A DNA stretch of 64,000 nucleotides, taken from contig NZ_JABAIL010000001.1 in assembly GCF_012641475.1 (NCBI RefSeq), forward strand, positions 248,001-312,000, given 5' to 3'. The translations under genes were made by a program, and so were the position numbers. The stretch comes from Flammeovirga agarivorans (GTDB lineage: Bacteria > Bacteroidota > Bacteroidia > Cytophagales > Flammeovirgaceae). The notes below the pieces were generated by a model. The model saw only the letters and a list, made by a program, of their open reading frames with translations, had not been told where the DNA came from and searched no databases. This document shows, piece by piece, positions 1-9,215 of the stretch (position 1 is the first letter of the stretch; each line of letters starts with the position of its first letter).

Positions 1-973
1 GAAATTTTTACAATCAGTTATTGATAGTAGCCAAGGAGCAAGAATTATTGTAGCAGACAATGCATCTACCGACGACTCTGTATCATGGTTAGAAGCAACT
101 CACCCAACAATTGAAACCATTGTTTTAGATAAAAATTATGGTTTTACAGGGGGATATAACAGAGCGTTGTTTCAAATTGATGCAAAGTATTTTGTATTAC
201 TCAACTCAGACATTGAGGTTCCTTCTCAATGGCTCACTCCCTTACTTTCTTTAATGGAATCTGATGAATCCATTGCAGCATGCCAACCAAAAATAAAACT
301 GTATTCTGATAAGAAATACTTTGAACATGCAGGAGCAGCTGGAGGATTTATGGACTACATGGGATACCCTTTTTGTAGAGGTAGAATCATGGATACACTC
401 GAAGAAGATTTAGGTCAATATGATGACACAAGAGAGATTTTTTGGGCAACGGGAGCCTGTTTATTTGTAAGGGCAGATCTATACAAAGAGTTTGGTGGTT
501 TGGATGAACGTTTCTTTGCACATATGGAAGAGATAGATTTGTGTTGGAGACTAAAATCTTCTGGGTATTCAATAAAAACCGTTGGGAATAGTGAAGTATA
601 TCATGTTGGGGGAGGAACGTTAAGTAGAGATAACCCCAAGAAAACATACTTGAACTTTAGAAATGGTTTATTCTTACTCTTCAAAAACTTACCCACTTCA
701 AAGTTATTCCCAGTTATCTTTTTCCGAATGGTTTTAGATGGAATAGCAGGATTAAGGTTTTTATTTAAAGGAGAAACAGCTAATTTGTTCGCTGTTTTAA
801 AGGCACATAGGGATTTCTACCTCGCTTTTCGCTATTTAATACGACAGAGAGGCAAAGTTCCTGTAAAGAGTGTGAACTTTAACGAGGTATATAAACGTTT
901 ATTGGTTTCGGAATACTTTTTAAAAGGAAGACATAAATTCTCTCAACTACATGAGTTGAGGAACTTAAAATAG
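1..973 (+). CDS. Family 2 glycosyltransferase, 5' end outside window
   Basis: The reading frame is already open at base 2, so the gene starts left of the window; 323 residues are visible. The frame upstream of the first internal ATG continues the family: DNASTDDS (nucleotide-sugar site of the GT-A fold), then NYGFTGGYNRAL, then LLNSDIEV, the position of the metal-binding DxD-like motif. Later ATGACLFVRADLY and an EEIDLCWR motif are typical of rhamnosyltransferase-like GT2 enzymes that build polysaccharide or O-antigen. The C-terminal third is basic and hydrophobic and may contact the membrane. Donor and acceptor cannot be told from the sequence. The 3' end overlaps the convergent PspC-like gene by nine bases. 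Confidence 0.9.
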   Translation, partial: KFLQSVIDSSQGARIIVADNASTDDSVSWLEATHPTIETIVLDKNYGFTGGYNRALFQIDAKYFVLLNSDIEVPSQWLTPLLSLMESDESIAACQPKIKLYSDKKYFEHAGAAGGFMDYMGYPFCRGRIMDTLEEDLGQYDDTREIFWATGACLFVRADLYKEFGGLDERFFAHMEEIDLCWRLKSSGYSIKTVGNSEVYHVGGGTLSRDNPKKTYLNFRNGLFLLFKNLPTSKLFPVIFFRMVLDGIAGLRFLFKGETANLFAVLKAHRDFYLAFRYLIRQRGKVPVKSVNFNEVYKRLLVSEYFLKGRHKFSQLHELRNLK

Positions 974-1192
974 CTTCTCTCTAACATTAGAAGACTGACG
1001 TATGTATTTTCTGATGTTGATAAAAAAATGTAAGGAAAAGTAAAGAATTATGGGAGATCCGAAAGTGAAAAGTGATGCGTAAACAAAGTACAAACGTATG
1101 CTGTTTGTGGAGATATGTAATTTATTTCCAATGTGATTGCACACACCAAACGCTTTCTTTTCGATGAACCTCTGTATCAATTTTGGTTTCAT
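965..1192 (-). CDS. PspC-domain small membrane protein
   Basis: 75 residues. The core (FGVCNHIGNKLHISTNSIRL) followed by a hydrophobic stretch matches the PspC fold, where the usual pattern is GVCGGLAEYFGIDPTLVRL plus a transmembrane helix. A basic tail (NIRKYIRQS) follows the helix. Short PspC proteins of this kind are common in Bacteroidota and are annotated as PspC-family regulators; their role is not established, though PspC proteins of enterobacteria sense envelope stress. The gene is convergent with the glycosyltransferase and overlaps its stop codon. It is distinct from a chance ORF because motif order and spacing match the family. Confidence 0.75.
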   Translation of the reverse strand: MKPKLIQRFIEKKAFGVCNHIGNKLHISTNSIRLYFVYASLFTFGSPIILYFSLHFFINIRKYIRQSSNVREKLF

Positions 1193-1424
1193 AGTCTTTA
1201 ATTATGTTAATCATATGAAAATAAAAATTTACAGATATAGAACATACTTTCAAAATTGATTATCTTCGATTAATGAAAGTAAATATCCCTAAAATGCTAA
1301 ATTTACTTTTGTTTACTTGCTTTTAGTAGATATAAATTCTAAAAAAAGTTAAGATTTGTACTGTGAATATGTAATTTGCCTAATTGACAGGTAAATTGCG
1401 AAATCTAGAAATAGAAAAATTTGG

Positions 1425-3236
1425 ATGACGATTATGAACAAATACACTAGTGCTTTGTCTACTGTACTTGCAGCAGGCACATTATTCTTCACGAACTGCT
1501 CTAACGTAGACGTGAATCAAATGGCTGAAGAGCAAGGAATGACAATCAACCCATCGCCGTTAGAATTACACGGTGATTCTGTAGTCTTTGATATTGAGAC
1601 TAAACTTCCTCCTAAGTTATTAAAGAAAGGTTACACTTACGACGTTGTTGTACAATACAACCCTAACGATGCTGAGCCAATTGAAGTTGGTGTTGTATCT
1701 TTCAACGGGGATGATTATGCTGATGCTCCAGAGGCAACTCCTGCATTAAGCGAGCGTATGGCGTTTGCTTACGAAGATAAGTTCGAAAGAGGTCAGTTAG
1801 AGTACTTAGGTCGTGCTACTAAAGTGAAAAACCAAAAAGTAAAAGAATCTAATGACGGTGCTTTTGCTGCTATGCCAAACGGTTTAGGTCAAGGTGTTAT
1901 CACAACGGCTAAAAATTACCAACCTGTATTTATTGCTAACTATGCTGACCATGGTTACAATGATTCAGAGGAGTATATCCCAACTAATGTTGAGTTCTAC
2001 TTCACTCAAGGTTCATCAGTATTACGTTCTTCTGAGAAGAGAGGTGATCAAGGTAAAGTGTTAACAGAGTATGTTTCTGCTAACAACCCTACAAGAACTG
2101 TAACTATTACAGGTTCTCACTCTCCTGAAGGTTCAACTGAGGCGAACACAAAATTAGCTAATAAGCGTCCAGAGGCTGTTGAGTCATACTACCAGTCTTT
2201 GATGAAAAAATATAAAGTTGAGGAAGATCAAGCTCCTCAATTCGTAACTAAGCCAGTAGTAGAAAACTGGTCTGCTTTCAAGGCTATCTTGAAAGATTCA
2301 GACAAGTTTACTGATGCTGAGAAAGATGAAATCATGTCTGTAGTTAACGGTTCAGGTGATTTCGTTTCTAAGCAATTAAAGTTACAATCTTTAGCTTCTT
2401 ACAAGAAGTTATTCCGTTACGTATACCCACCATTACGTAATGCTAACTCTGAGATCTTACAGATCAAAGACAAGTTAGATCCAGAAGTTATCAAATCTCG
2501 TGCTGCTAGCATCGCTGATGGTCAAATGGCATTAGATTCGTTAACTACTCCTGAGTTATTATATGCTGCTCACTTCGCTACAGATTTAGACGCTAAAGTT
2601 AAAATCTACGAAGCTGCAATCAGAAAAGACGATTCTCCAATCGCTCATAACAACTTAGGTGCAACTTATTTCGCTCAAGCTAAAGCTGGTGGTGACGCTG
2701 CTGCATTAATTGACAAAGCAATTCCTCACTTCGAGACTGCTGCTAAGTCTAACAACATGCCAGAAGCTTACGCTAACTTAGCTGGTGCTAAATTAACAAA
2801 AGGTGACGTTGCTGGTGCTCAAGCGGATATCGCTAAAGCAAACTCTAGCAACCCATCAGTAGCTGCTACAGCAAACGCTGTAAAAGGTTATGTAGCTTTA
2901 TCTGAAGGTGATTACGATGGTGCTATCCAGTACTTATCATCTGCAGGTGACGACGCTACTGTTGTTTATGACAAAGGTTTAGCTTACTTGTTGAAAGCTG
3001 AAAAATCAGGTGCTTCTGATTTCTCTCAAGCTTCTTCAGCATTCGGTGAGTCTATCTCTGCTCAAGACAACGCGTGGGCACACTATGGTTTAGCTATCGT
3101 TGCTGCAAGACAATCTAAAGCAGACGAAGCAATCAAAGAAATCAAAGCTGCTGGCGACTTGAAAACTAAAGCGGCTCAAGATCTTGAGTTCTTCGCTTTA
3201 TGGGAAAATGCAGATTTCCAAGCTGCTACTAAGTAG
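1425..3236 (+). CDS. OmpA-like/TPR lipoprotein, probably abundant
   Basis: 603 residues from ATG 1425, or 600 from the in-frame ATG at 1434, which puts the lipoprotein signal closer to the N-terminus (FFTNCS lipobox). Residues about 60-190 look like beta-sandwich repeats. At about 190-260 there is an OmpA-like peptidoglycan-associated segment with the SPEGS...N..LANKRPEAV pattern, the Bacteroidota variant of the OmpA C-terminal motif. Residues 380-600 are Ala-rich helical repeats that fit tetratricopeptide repeats (NNLGATYFAQ, AYANLAGAKL, WAHYGLAIVA). Codon choice is strongly biased (GCT, GGT, TTA, AAC, TTC) compared with neighbours, which suggests high expression. A strong terminator follows. 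Likely an outer-membrane-anchored structural protein; exact role unknown. Confidence 0.8.
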   Translation: MTIMNKYTSALSTVLAAGTLFFTNCSNVDVNQMAEEQGMTINPSPLELHGDSVVFDIETKLPPKLLKKGYTYDVVVQYNPNDAEPIEVGVVSFNGDDYADAPEATPALSERMAFAYEDKFERGQLEYLGRATKVKNQKVKESNDGAFAAMPNGLGQGVITTAKNYQPVFIANYADHGYNDSEEYIPTNVEFYFTQGSSVLRSSEKRGDQGKVLTEYVSANNPTRTVTITGSHSPEGSTEANTKLANKRPEAVESYYQSLMKKYKVEEDQAPQFVTKPVVENWSAFKAILKDSDKFTDAEKDEIMSVVNGSGDFVSKQLKLQSLASYKKLFRYVYPPLRNANSEILQIKDKLDPEVIKSRAASIADGQMALDSLTTPELLYAAHFATDLDAKVKIYEAAIRKDDSPIAHNNLGATYFAQAKAGGDAAALIDKAIPHFETAAKSNNMPEAYANLAGAKLTKGDVAGAQADIAKANSSNPSVAATANAVKGYVALSEGDYDGAIQYLSSAGDDATVVYDKGLAYLLKAEKSGASDFSQASSAFGESISAQDNAWAHYGLAIVAARQSKADEAIKEIKAAGDLKTKAAQDLEFFALWENADFQAATK

Positions 3237-3541
3237 TTTGTAAACATACAATCCTAACAAAAAGGACTTACTTCTTCGAAGGTAAGTCCTTTTTTATTTT
3301 ATCTCTATTGTATTTTTAAATCGTTTAGAATATTGGAGCCAAAAATGCTTTCTCTTTCTTGAAAAGTAGGCTTCCGATGAAGATTTTATAATTATCTATC
3401 GTCAATTATCAATTTTTAATGACGAATGTTCTTTTTTCCTCGAATCCTTTACCCTTAACTATTAAAAAATAGGGGAAAACTTATTATCTTGGCATCCGAA
3501 AACGAAAATACTGATATAATTAGCAGAACTTTTAATAAGTA
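3237..3541. other. Intergenic region before pdhB
   Basis: 305 bases without a gene. It contains the terminator at 3262-3295 and, at 3485-3492, TATCTTGG, a seven-of-eight match to the Bacteroidota -7 element TAnnTTTG, about 50 bases before the pdhB ATG. No convincing -33 TTG is seen. The rest is AT-rich and featureless. Confidence 0.5.
3262..3295 (+). terminator. Rho-independent terminator of the OmpA/TPR gene
   Basis: Perfect 10-base inverted repeat, AAGGACTTAC at 3262-3271 and GTAAGTCCTT at 3282-3291, with a 10-base loop, followed by a run of T. Confidence 0.9.
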
Positions 3542-4522
3542 ATGAGAGAAATTCAATTCAGAGAGGCTCTTAGAGAGGCAATGCAAGAAGAGATGCGCCG
3601 TGATAAAGACGTATTTATCATGGGTGAGGAAGTTGCAGAGTACAATGGAGCATATAAAGTTACTCAAGGTATGTTGGACGAATTTGGTCCAGACCGTGTA
3701 ATCGATACTCCAATTGCAGAGCTTGGTTTCGCTGGTATCGGCGTAGGTGCTGCAATGAATGGTATTCGTCCGATCGTAGAGTTCATGACATTTAACTTCT
3801 CATTGGTAGCTATTGACCAAATTATCAACAGTGCGGCAAAGATCTTGTCTATGTCTGGTGGTCAGTATTCAGCTCCAATGGTATTCCGTGGACCAACTGG
3901 TAATGCGGGTCAATTAGGTGCTCAGCACTCACAAAACTTTGAAAACTGGTATGCAAATACTCCAGGTCTTAAAGTTGTTGTACCATCTAATCCTTATGAT
4001 GCAAAAGGTCTTTTAAAGGCTTCTATTAGAGATAACGATCCTGTTATCTTTATGGAATCTGAATTGATGTATGCTGATAAAGGTGAGGTACCTGAGAGCG
4101 AGTATATCATTCCTCTAGGTGTTGCTAACGTCATTCAGGAAGGTACTGACGTAACTTTAGTTTCTTTTGGTAAAATGGTTCACGTAATCACAAAAGCAGC
4201 TGAGCAGTTAGAAAAAGAAGGTATCTCTGTTGAAGTAATCGACTTACGTACTGTAAGACCAATCGATTATGAAGCAATCCTTAAATCAGTGAAGAAAACA
4301 AACCGTTTAGTAGTGGTAGAAGAAGCTTGGCCATTAGCGTCAATTTCATCAGAAATTTCTCACCACATCCAACTTCACGCATTTGATCACTTAGATTCTC
4401 CAGTAGTAAGAGTGGCTTCTAAAGATGTTCCACTTCCATATGCACCAACATTGATCGAAGAGATCTTACCAAATGTTGAGCGTACTGTAGATGCAGTGAA
4501 AAAGGTAATGTACAGAAAGTAA
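3542..4522 (+). CDS. pdhB: Pyruvate dehydrogenase E1 component, beta subunit
   Basis: 326 residues, full length for the beta subunit of a heterotetrameric (alpha2beta2) E1 enzyme. With E1 alpha and thiamine diphosphate it decarboxylates pyruvate and passes the acetyl group to the lipoyl E2 subunit in the cytoplasm. Family motifs: [17 protein letters not shown] near residue 27, [20 protein letters not shown] at 56-75, the [21 protein letters not shown] segment near 80-100, and the C-terminal transketolase domain with DLRTVRPID and VVVEEAWP. E1 alpha and E2 are not next to it, so this is a stand-alone beta gene, as in many Cytophagales. A terminator follows. A branched-chain 2-oxoacid dehydrogenase beta subunit is a less likely alternative. 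Confidence 0.92.
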   Translation: MREIQFREALREAMQEEMRRDKDVFIMGEEVAEYNGAYKVTQGMLDEFGPDRVIDTPIAELGFAGIGVGAAMNGIRPIVEFMTFNFSLVAIDQIINSAAKILSMSGGQYSAPMVFRGPTGNAGQLGAQHSQNFENWYANTPGLKVVVPSNPYDAKGLLKASIRDNDPVIFMESELMYADKGEVPESEYIIPLGVANVIQEGTDVTLVSFGKMVHVITKAAEQLEKEGISVEVIDLRTVRPIDYEAILKSVKKTNRLVVVEEAWPLASISSEISHHIQLHAFDHLDSPVVRVASKDVPLPYAPTLIEEILPNVERTVDAVKKVMYRK

Positions 4523-4560
4523 TCTAGGTTATATACTTTAGGTTATCTAGAACATAGAAA

Positions 4561-4605
4561 AAGCCTCTTATATCAATTAAATTTGAGATAAGAGGCTTTA
4601 TTCTT
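4561..4605 (+). terminator. Rho-independent terminator of pdhB
   Basis: Inverted repeat AAGCCTCTTAT (4561-4571) and ATAAGAGGCTT (4588-4598) followed by a T-rich tract. Confidence 0.85.
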
Positions 4606-4642
4606 TTATAAAGCGGCTAAGAAACTAATAATATCTCTTGAT

Positions 4643-5107
4643 ATGACCACAATTAACCAATATACAATTCGATTAAATGATATAACGACCATAGATGAAG
4701 TAGATTTTCTTTGGAAGAAATTATATGCACATCATCATTTTCTAAGACACCAAATACATATTGAACCCTCAGATTCTGATTGGGTAAGACGAAAGAACAA
4801 GCTAAAGGATAAAGCTTGTGATCTAATCGTTTTAACTGTAAAGACAGAACTACAGCTCTTAGGGTATTTGATTGCTAGTGTACACAGGTTAGACCCTAGT
4901 GTTGGTGAAGTAGAATCACTTTATGTGGAAGAAGAGTATAGAGGAGAGGGGCTTGGTACACAATTAATGCAAGAGGCCATGAGTTGGTTCAATTATAAAA
5001 ATGTAAAAGTCCGAAAATTAGCGGTGGGTATCGAAAATGAAACGGTTGTTGAATTTTATAGAAAGCAAGGTTTTATACCCAAGTCAATCATTTTAGAAAT
5101 GGGATAG
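4643..5107 (+). CDS. GNAT-family N-acetyltransferase
   Basis: 154 residues. The acetyl-CoA binding motif A of GNAT enzymes is clear: VESLYVEEEYRGEGLGTQLM at about residues 93-112, where R-G-E-G-L-G is the Q/RxxGxG/A pyrophosphate loop. It is followed by the motif B region with AVGIENETVVEFYRKQGF, the usual Asn/Tyr and GF turn at the end. The N-terminal half is variable and sets substrate choice, so the acceptor is unknown. The stop codon is two bases from the convergent truA stop; no terminator separates them. Confidence 0.88.
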   Translation: MTTINQYTIRLNDITTIDEVDFLWKKLYAHHHFLRHQIHIEPSDSDWVRRKNKLKDKACDLIVLTVKTELQLLGYLIASVHRLDPSVGEVESLYVEEEYRGEGLGTQLMQEAMSWFNYKNVKVRKLAVGIENETVVEFYRKQGFIPKSIILEMG

Positions 5108-5108
5108 C

Positions 5109-5870
5109 TTAGTCAAAGATTTCTCTAATAAATGTATCCTCAGGATAAATAACTTCTGATAAGAATAACCCTTGCCCAGGAGCTAAATATTTGGCAGCTC
5201 TCTTGCGGTCTTTTAAGGCTAATGTTTCACGCATATAGTCGATGGACATTCTACCCATTCCTACTTCCATCATATTTCCAACAATGATACGTATCATGCC
5301 TCTAAGGAAGCGGTTGGCTGTGATATGAAATGATAAATTGTTCCCTTCTTTTGTCCATGATGAAGACATAATATCACAAATGTGTGTATTTACATCTGCA
5401 TGCATTTTTGAAAAAGCAGTAAAGTCTTCAAATTCTAATAATACATTTGCAGCTTCTTGAAGTTTATCAAAATCGGGTTGTCTGAAATACTGCCAAATCA
5501 GTCCTTGTTTAAAAGGCGATTTTTCCAAAACGATATCGTATCTGTAGCTTCTTTTGATAGCATCAAAACGAGCATGAGCATCTTTTTTCACTTCCCAAAG
5601 GCTTTTTATGGCAATGTCATTGTTTAGAAATGAGTTAGCTCTATGTAGGAAGTTTTTGCCATTTAAATCCTCGTCAATGTCAAATTGAGCGTATTGTTGG
5701 GCACAGTGTACGCCTGTATCTGTTCTACCACTTCCAATAGTATTGATTTCTGTTCGCAACAATTTGCTTAGTACAAAGTCTAAATCACCTTGAACTGTTT
5801 TGGCATTTGGTTGAACTTGCCATCCGTGGTAATTGGAACCTAAGTAGGCGATTTCTGCGAAATATCTCAT
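5109..5870 (-). CDS. truA: tRNA pseudouridine(38-40) synthase
   Basis: 253 residues, normal size for TruA. It converts U38, U39 and U40 in the anticodon arm of many tRNAs to pseudouridine. The N-terminus (YLGSNYHGWQ) and GSGRTDTGVHC at about 47-57, which holds the catalytic Asp (RTDTGVH), are diagnostic. KRSYRYDI and the C-terminal NRFLRGMIRIIVGNMMEVG motif complete the family pattern. It lies downstream of tRNA-Trp on the same strand, separated by that tRNA's terminator. Confidence 0.95.
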   Translation of the reverse strand: MRYFAEIAYLGSNYHGWQVQPNAKTVQGDLDFVLSKLLRTEINTIGSGRTDTGVHCAQQYAQFDIDEDLNGKNFLHRANSFLNNDIAIKSLWEVKKDAHARFDAIKRSYRYDIVLEKSPFKQGLIWQYFRQPDFDKLQEAANVLLEFEDFTAFSKMHADVNTHICDIMSSSWTKEGNNLSFHITANRFLRGMIRIIVGNMMEVGMGRMSIDYMRETLALKDRKRAAKYLAPGQGLFLSEVIYPEDTFIREIFD

Positions 5871-5923
5871 AGGATAAGTGGATTAATTAGAACGAATACC
5901 AATTTAATTTTTTGATATAAAAA

Positions 5924-5953
5924 AACCGCAAAACCTCGAAAGATTTTGCGGTT
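5924..5953 (-). terminator. Terminator after tRNA-Trp
   Basis: Inverted repeat AACCGCAAAA (5924-5933) and TTTTGCGGTT (5944-5953); read on the minus strand it ends in a run of T (5916-5923), just behind the tRNA. Confidence 0.85.
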
Positions 5954-5955
5954 AG

Positions 5956-6028
5956 CACGGGCAGTAGGATTCGAACCCACGACCTGCGGTTTTGGAGACC
6001 GTAACTCTACCAGCTGAGCTATGCCCGT
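5956..6028 (-). tRNA. tRNA-Trp (anticodon CCA)
   Basis: 73 bases on the minus strand. The acceptor stem ACGGGCA pairs with TGCCCGT; T8 and A9 are present; D arm AGCTCAGCTGGTAGAGT; anticodon loop CTCCAAA gives CCA; T arm GTGGG-TTCGAAT-CCTAC. The discriminator base is G, as expected for tRNA-Trp. The 3' CCA is not encoded. Confidence 0.95.
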
Positions 6029-6133
6029 GTGTCATTAAGACGTTGCAATATTAACGGGATTCTGATTTTAATCCAAATAATACTATGAAAAAAATAAACG
6101 ATTAGTAGTAACCGATTCATTATGAGGAATAAA

Positions 6134-6168
6134 AAAACGGCGTTAATAGTGTCATTAACCCCGTTTTT
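6134..6168 (-). terminator. Terminator of the M49-like peptidase gene
   Basis: Interrupted inverted repeat AAAACGG-GTTAAT (6134-6146) with ATTAAC-CCGTTTT (6154-6167), flanked by A and T runs. It lies beyond the 3' end of the minus-strand peptidase gene. Confidence 0.7.
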
Positions 6169-6233
6169 TGTGATTTTACCATTTGATTTAAAGAAAATAC
6201 TACTTCAATCAAAATGATGATAAGTGATTTACT

Positions 6234-7883
6234 TTACAAACCTAAAACTTCAACACCTTGGTTAAAGATCACATCTGTAGGAATGTTAGCATCGTCAATT
6301 CTATCTAGGTCTTTTTGTAAATCATAAGTGATTTTACCATGAGATTTTACTAACTCAGCGACCCCTTGGTAATCACCATTTCCTTGTAGTGTAAGGATTT
6401 TTGCTGAAAGTGCATTCATCGCTTCTTCCATCTTCTCATAGTTTACCATGTAGTAACCTGAGGCCTCGTCATATTGGAAAGCACCATGTTCTTTAAAGAA
6501 ATTGAAACGAATCATATTTGCTACACCATGAGCTGAAGCTGCACCGAAACGAACTGAACGGAAGATACCTGCTAAGAAAGTAGTGTAATAATCTTCCATT
6601 TTACCATCGATCTCTCCTTTCTTATGCAATTGAGAAACCATATATAGACCTAAAATATCAGCTTTACCTTCTTCTAATGCTGAAGCATGTTCTTTTAAAG
6701 CTTTACGAACTGTTCCTCTGCCGTTGATAGTACCTTTGATACCTAAACCATGAGCAACTTCATGGAACATAGTATTTGCAAAGAATGCATCAAAAGTGAT
6801 GTGTTGACGTTGAGATGGGTCAATCAAAACTTCTGAGATAGGTACAAGTATTTTTTCATACTTTGCTCTCATGGCATTTTTTAGCTGAAGACGACGAGAA
6901 CCTTTCTGTTCTTGTACACGCTCATCATTTGGTAAGTTGATAGCGATAGTCTTTGAGCCTGCATTACAATCTCCTGCATAATACACAACATCGTATGCAT
7001 TCAGTTGAGAATCTGTACCCGGTAATTCTGTTTTATATTTGTTTTCTACAGGAAGACCTTTCTGTAATTCTGGTAAGAAAGAAGCAAACTTTTCTAGTTT
7101 CTTCGACCATTCCATATCCTTTATCAATACATACCCTTCAAAAGAGGTCTTATAGCCATAAAGTTTATCTTCGTAGTTTTCAATAGGCCCCACTACAAAA
7201 TCAATTGGGTTGGTTTTCATATCCATCCAAGCTAGATCAGATTGAAAATAATCGTTAGATAAGAACGCCTTTGCTCTTAACTCAAGATATTTTTTTAGCC
7301 CTGGATCTTTTGCTAATTGAGCACATTCTAAAAGTAATGAAGATGCTTTGTCAAGCTCTGCTTTATACTCTTTTGAGTAAGGTACTACTTTTAGTTCACC
7401 TCTAGAATCTCTGATCACAACAGTATATAAACTTGACTTCTCCTGATTTTGAAGTTTAGAGAACTCCTCCTTGGTCATGTCTTTTGGATAGAAATTGGCT
7501 CCAATTGGTTTTGTGCCTACGCCATCAACAAAAGGACGGTTGTCTTGCAATCTATCCCAAGGTCCGTAGTTGACCTCAGCGTACCTTTTAAGTTCTGGTG
7601 TTTTTAATGACTCGATAAATGAGTTTTTGTCACCGTAGGCTTGTTTCCAGAAAATGTTGTCCATGATTTCACTTACCTGAATCATTTTCTTGATCATCTT
7701 CTTTTGGTTAGAAGATAACTTGGATAAATCTGCTGTTAGTGTGAAATCAGTGTAGTCTACCAAATGATCTACTTTTGGAACAGAAGCTACCTCTTGTTTG
7801 TCTCCATGTTGTTCTGAAGTTGCACATCCTGTAAAAAAGGACGCACCAAAAGCTAAACCTACTAATAGAGTAGTTTTCTTCAT
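6234..7883 (-). CDS. M49-type zinc metallopeptidase (DPP III-like), lipoprotein
   Basis: 549 residues. A lipoprotein signal is visible (FFTGCATSE, Cys about residue 19), so it probably sits in the envelope. The zinc site is H374-E-V-A-H378-G-L-G followed by the third ligand region E404-E-G-K-A-D. This spacing and the surrounding FFANTMFHE and KEHASALEEGKADILGLYMV match the peptidase M49 / Zn-dependent hydrolase family rather than thermolysin-like enzymes. Classical DPP III has an HExxGH motif; the HExxHG form here is that of the bacterial and plant Nudix-associated branch. Expected to release dipeptides, but substrate is not proven. A probable -7 element (TATATTCG, minus strand, 7926-7933) lies 43 bases upstream of the ATG. 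Confidence 0.85.
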   Translation of the reverse strand: MKKTTLLVGLAFGASFFTGCATSEQHGDKQEVASVPKVDHLVDYTDFTLTADLSKLSSNQKKMIKKMIQVSEIMDNIFWKQAYGDKNSFIESLKTPELKRYAEVNYGPWDRLQDNRPFVDGVGTKPIGANFYPKDMTKEEFSKLQNQEKSSLYTVVIRDSRGELKVVPYSKEYKAELDKASSLLLECAQLAKDPGLKKYLELRAKAFLSNDYFQSDLAWMDMKTNPIDFVVGPIENYEDKLYGYKTSFEGYVLIKDMEWSKKLEKFASFLPELQKGLPVENKYKTELPGTDSQLNAYDVVYYAGDCNAGSKTIAINLPNDERVQEQKGSRRLQLKNAMRAKYEKILVPISEVLIDPSQRQHITFDAFFANTMFHEVAHGLGIKGTINGRGTVRKALKEHASALEEGKADILGLYMVSQLHKKGEIDGKMEDYYTTFLAGIFRSVRFGAASAHGVANMIRFNFFKEHGAFQYDEASGYYMVNYEKMEEAMNALSAKILTLQGNGDYQGVAELVKSHGKITYDLQKDLDRIDDANIPTDVIFNQGVEVLGL

Positions 7884-7957
7884 TGCTGTTATATGTTTTG
7901 TATTTATATGATTCTATTGAATATGCGAATATAAGGTGAAATCCTGTTTCTTAGATG

Positions 7958-9070
7958 TTATTCATAGGTGATTCTTGTTCTTATAGGGTAGTGATCAGAT
8001 AATTTATTTTCTGAAAACACTTTGAAATCAATACTTTTCAATTGTGATGTGGAATGAAAAATTTGATCAATTCTAAAGGGTAAATCTCTTAAAGTATAAC
8101 CCAAACCTTGTCCAGCTTCATTAAATGAGTTGGTCAACTTTTTATTAATTAAACTATATCCGTAAGCAGAAGGAGGTTCATTAAAGTCTCCACAAACGAT
8201 CACAGGATACGGACTATTAAGTATGTTCTGATATAAAATATTGAATTGGTGTTCTCTTAATAGAGTACCTAAGTAGATCTTTTTTAATGTTTTTATTCCT
8301 TTATCTAAAATAGATGTATACTGGTTTTCTCCATTATCAAGAACGATCGATTGAAAATGACAGTTAAATACCCTGATCACTTTTTGAGAGTTGACTTTTA
8401 TATCACAATAAATTATTCCATTGGTTTCTGAGCCACCTATTTCTTTAAAAGGAATAGCTGCTTGATGTATAATAGGATATTTTGAAAATATGCCAAGTCC
8501 AAAAGTTGCCTTGATATGGTTCGTTAAAAATGGGGGAGTGTAAGAATAATATCCTTTATCTTTTCCTAACCTTTTATTGGTTTGAAAGAGTGAGTTTTCT
8601 TTTTTGGTGATAGAGTCGCTATTATAATATTCTTGAAAACAATAAATATCTGTTTGATCTTTCTTTAACCATTGAATTAACTCCTTGGATTCTTTGTAGT
8701 CATGATTGAGATATTTATAAGTATTAAAAACAGATACATTATAACTCATGATACTGACCGATTGATCTAAATTTTTTGCGGAAGAAATGTTCCATGTTAT
8801 GTCAGATTTCCATAACAGAATTATTGTACAGATACCTATAAAAATAAAGTATCCCTTTTGTTGTTGAGTGATTTCAATAAGACATACAACAAAAAGAAAA
8901 AGTAGCAAAATAGGTGTTCCTAATGCTAGAAATATAGAAAATGGGAATATACTAGTAGATACATTAGTTAGTAAGAGTAATATTAGAAGCAAAACGCCTG
9001 ATAATCTTATCATTTGCCGCGAAAAAAAACTTGAATACCTGTTATTTGTCACCTTTTGAATCAATTTCAT
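7958..9070 (-). CDS. Membrane-anchored endonuclease/exonuclease/phosphatase-family protein
   Basis: 370 residues. Three hydrophobic segments lie in the first 90 residues (about 20-40, 42-65 and 74-88), followed by an EEP domain: MSYNVSVFN near 108, CFQEYY with the metal-binding Glu near 144, VCGDFNEPPSAYG near 294 and the C-terminal SDHYPI with the catalytic His. The same architecture is common in Bacteroidota and is annotated as endonuclease/exonuclease/phosphatase; nuclease, phosphodiesterase or lipid phosphatase activity cannot be told apart by sequence. With three membrane segments the catalytic domain probably faces the periplasm. It is divergent from the cbb3 operon. Confidence 0.87.
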   Translation of the reverse strand: MKLIQKVTNNRYSSFFSRQMIRLSGVLLLILLLLTNVSTSIFPFSIFLALGTPILLLFLFVVCLIEITQQQKGYFIFIGICTIILLWKSDITWNISSAKNLDQSVSIMSYNVSVFNTYKYLNHDYKESKELIQWLKKDQTDIYCFQEYYNSDSITKKENSLFQTNKRLGKDKGYYSYTPPFLTNHIKATFGLGIFSKYPIIHQAAIPFKEIGGSETNGIIYCDIKVNSQKVIRVFNCHFQSIVLDNGENQYTSILDKGIKTLKKIYLGTLLREHQFNILYQNILNSPYPVIVCGDFNEPPSAYGYSLINKKLTNSFNEAGQGLGYTLRDLPFRIDQIFHSTSQLKSIDFKVFSENKLSDHYPIRTRITYE

Positions 9071-9110
9071 TTTTTAAATTACTAATGTATTACGGAAAGA
9101 TAATTCAAAT

Positions 9111-9124
9111 ATGACATAAGTCAT
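9111..9124. promoter_or_regulatory. CRP/FNR-type dyad, distal
   Basis: ATGAC-ATAA-GTCAT is a 14-base dyad of the CRP/FNR superfamily type (TTGAY-N4-RTCAA class), about 125 bases upstream of the predicted -7 element of the cbb3 operon. Also 41 bases from the divergent EEP gene start. Confidence 0.4.
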
Positions 9125-9175
9125 GTTTGAGGTGTATATATTTAATCCATTCATGTTTAAACACATATCAAAACA

Positions 9176-9189
9176 TTGACCAAAGTCAG
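9176..9189. promoter_or_regulatory. CRP/FNR-type dyad, proximal
   Basis: TTGAC-CAAA-GTCAG matches the same half-site (TTGAC / GTCAA, one mismatch). Its centre lies about 66 bases upstream of the transcription start predicted from the -7 element at 9236-9243, a spacing used by class I activators. Fits oxygen-dependent control of cbb3 oxidase. Confidence 0.5.
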
Positions 9190-9215
9190 CTTTTTATGTT
9201 GATAACCGTCATGCA

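Noticed and set aside
167-973. Glycosyltransferase starting at 167 as the true gene start
   Set aside because: The reading frame continues upstream to base 2 with conserved motifs (DNASTDDS), so the start lies outside the window and base 167 is not an ATG.
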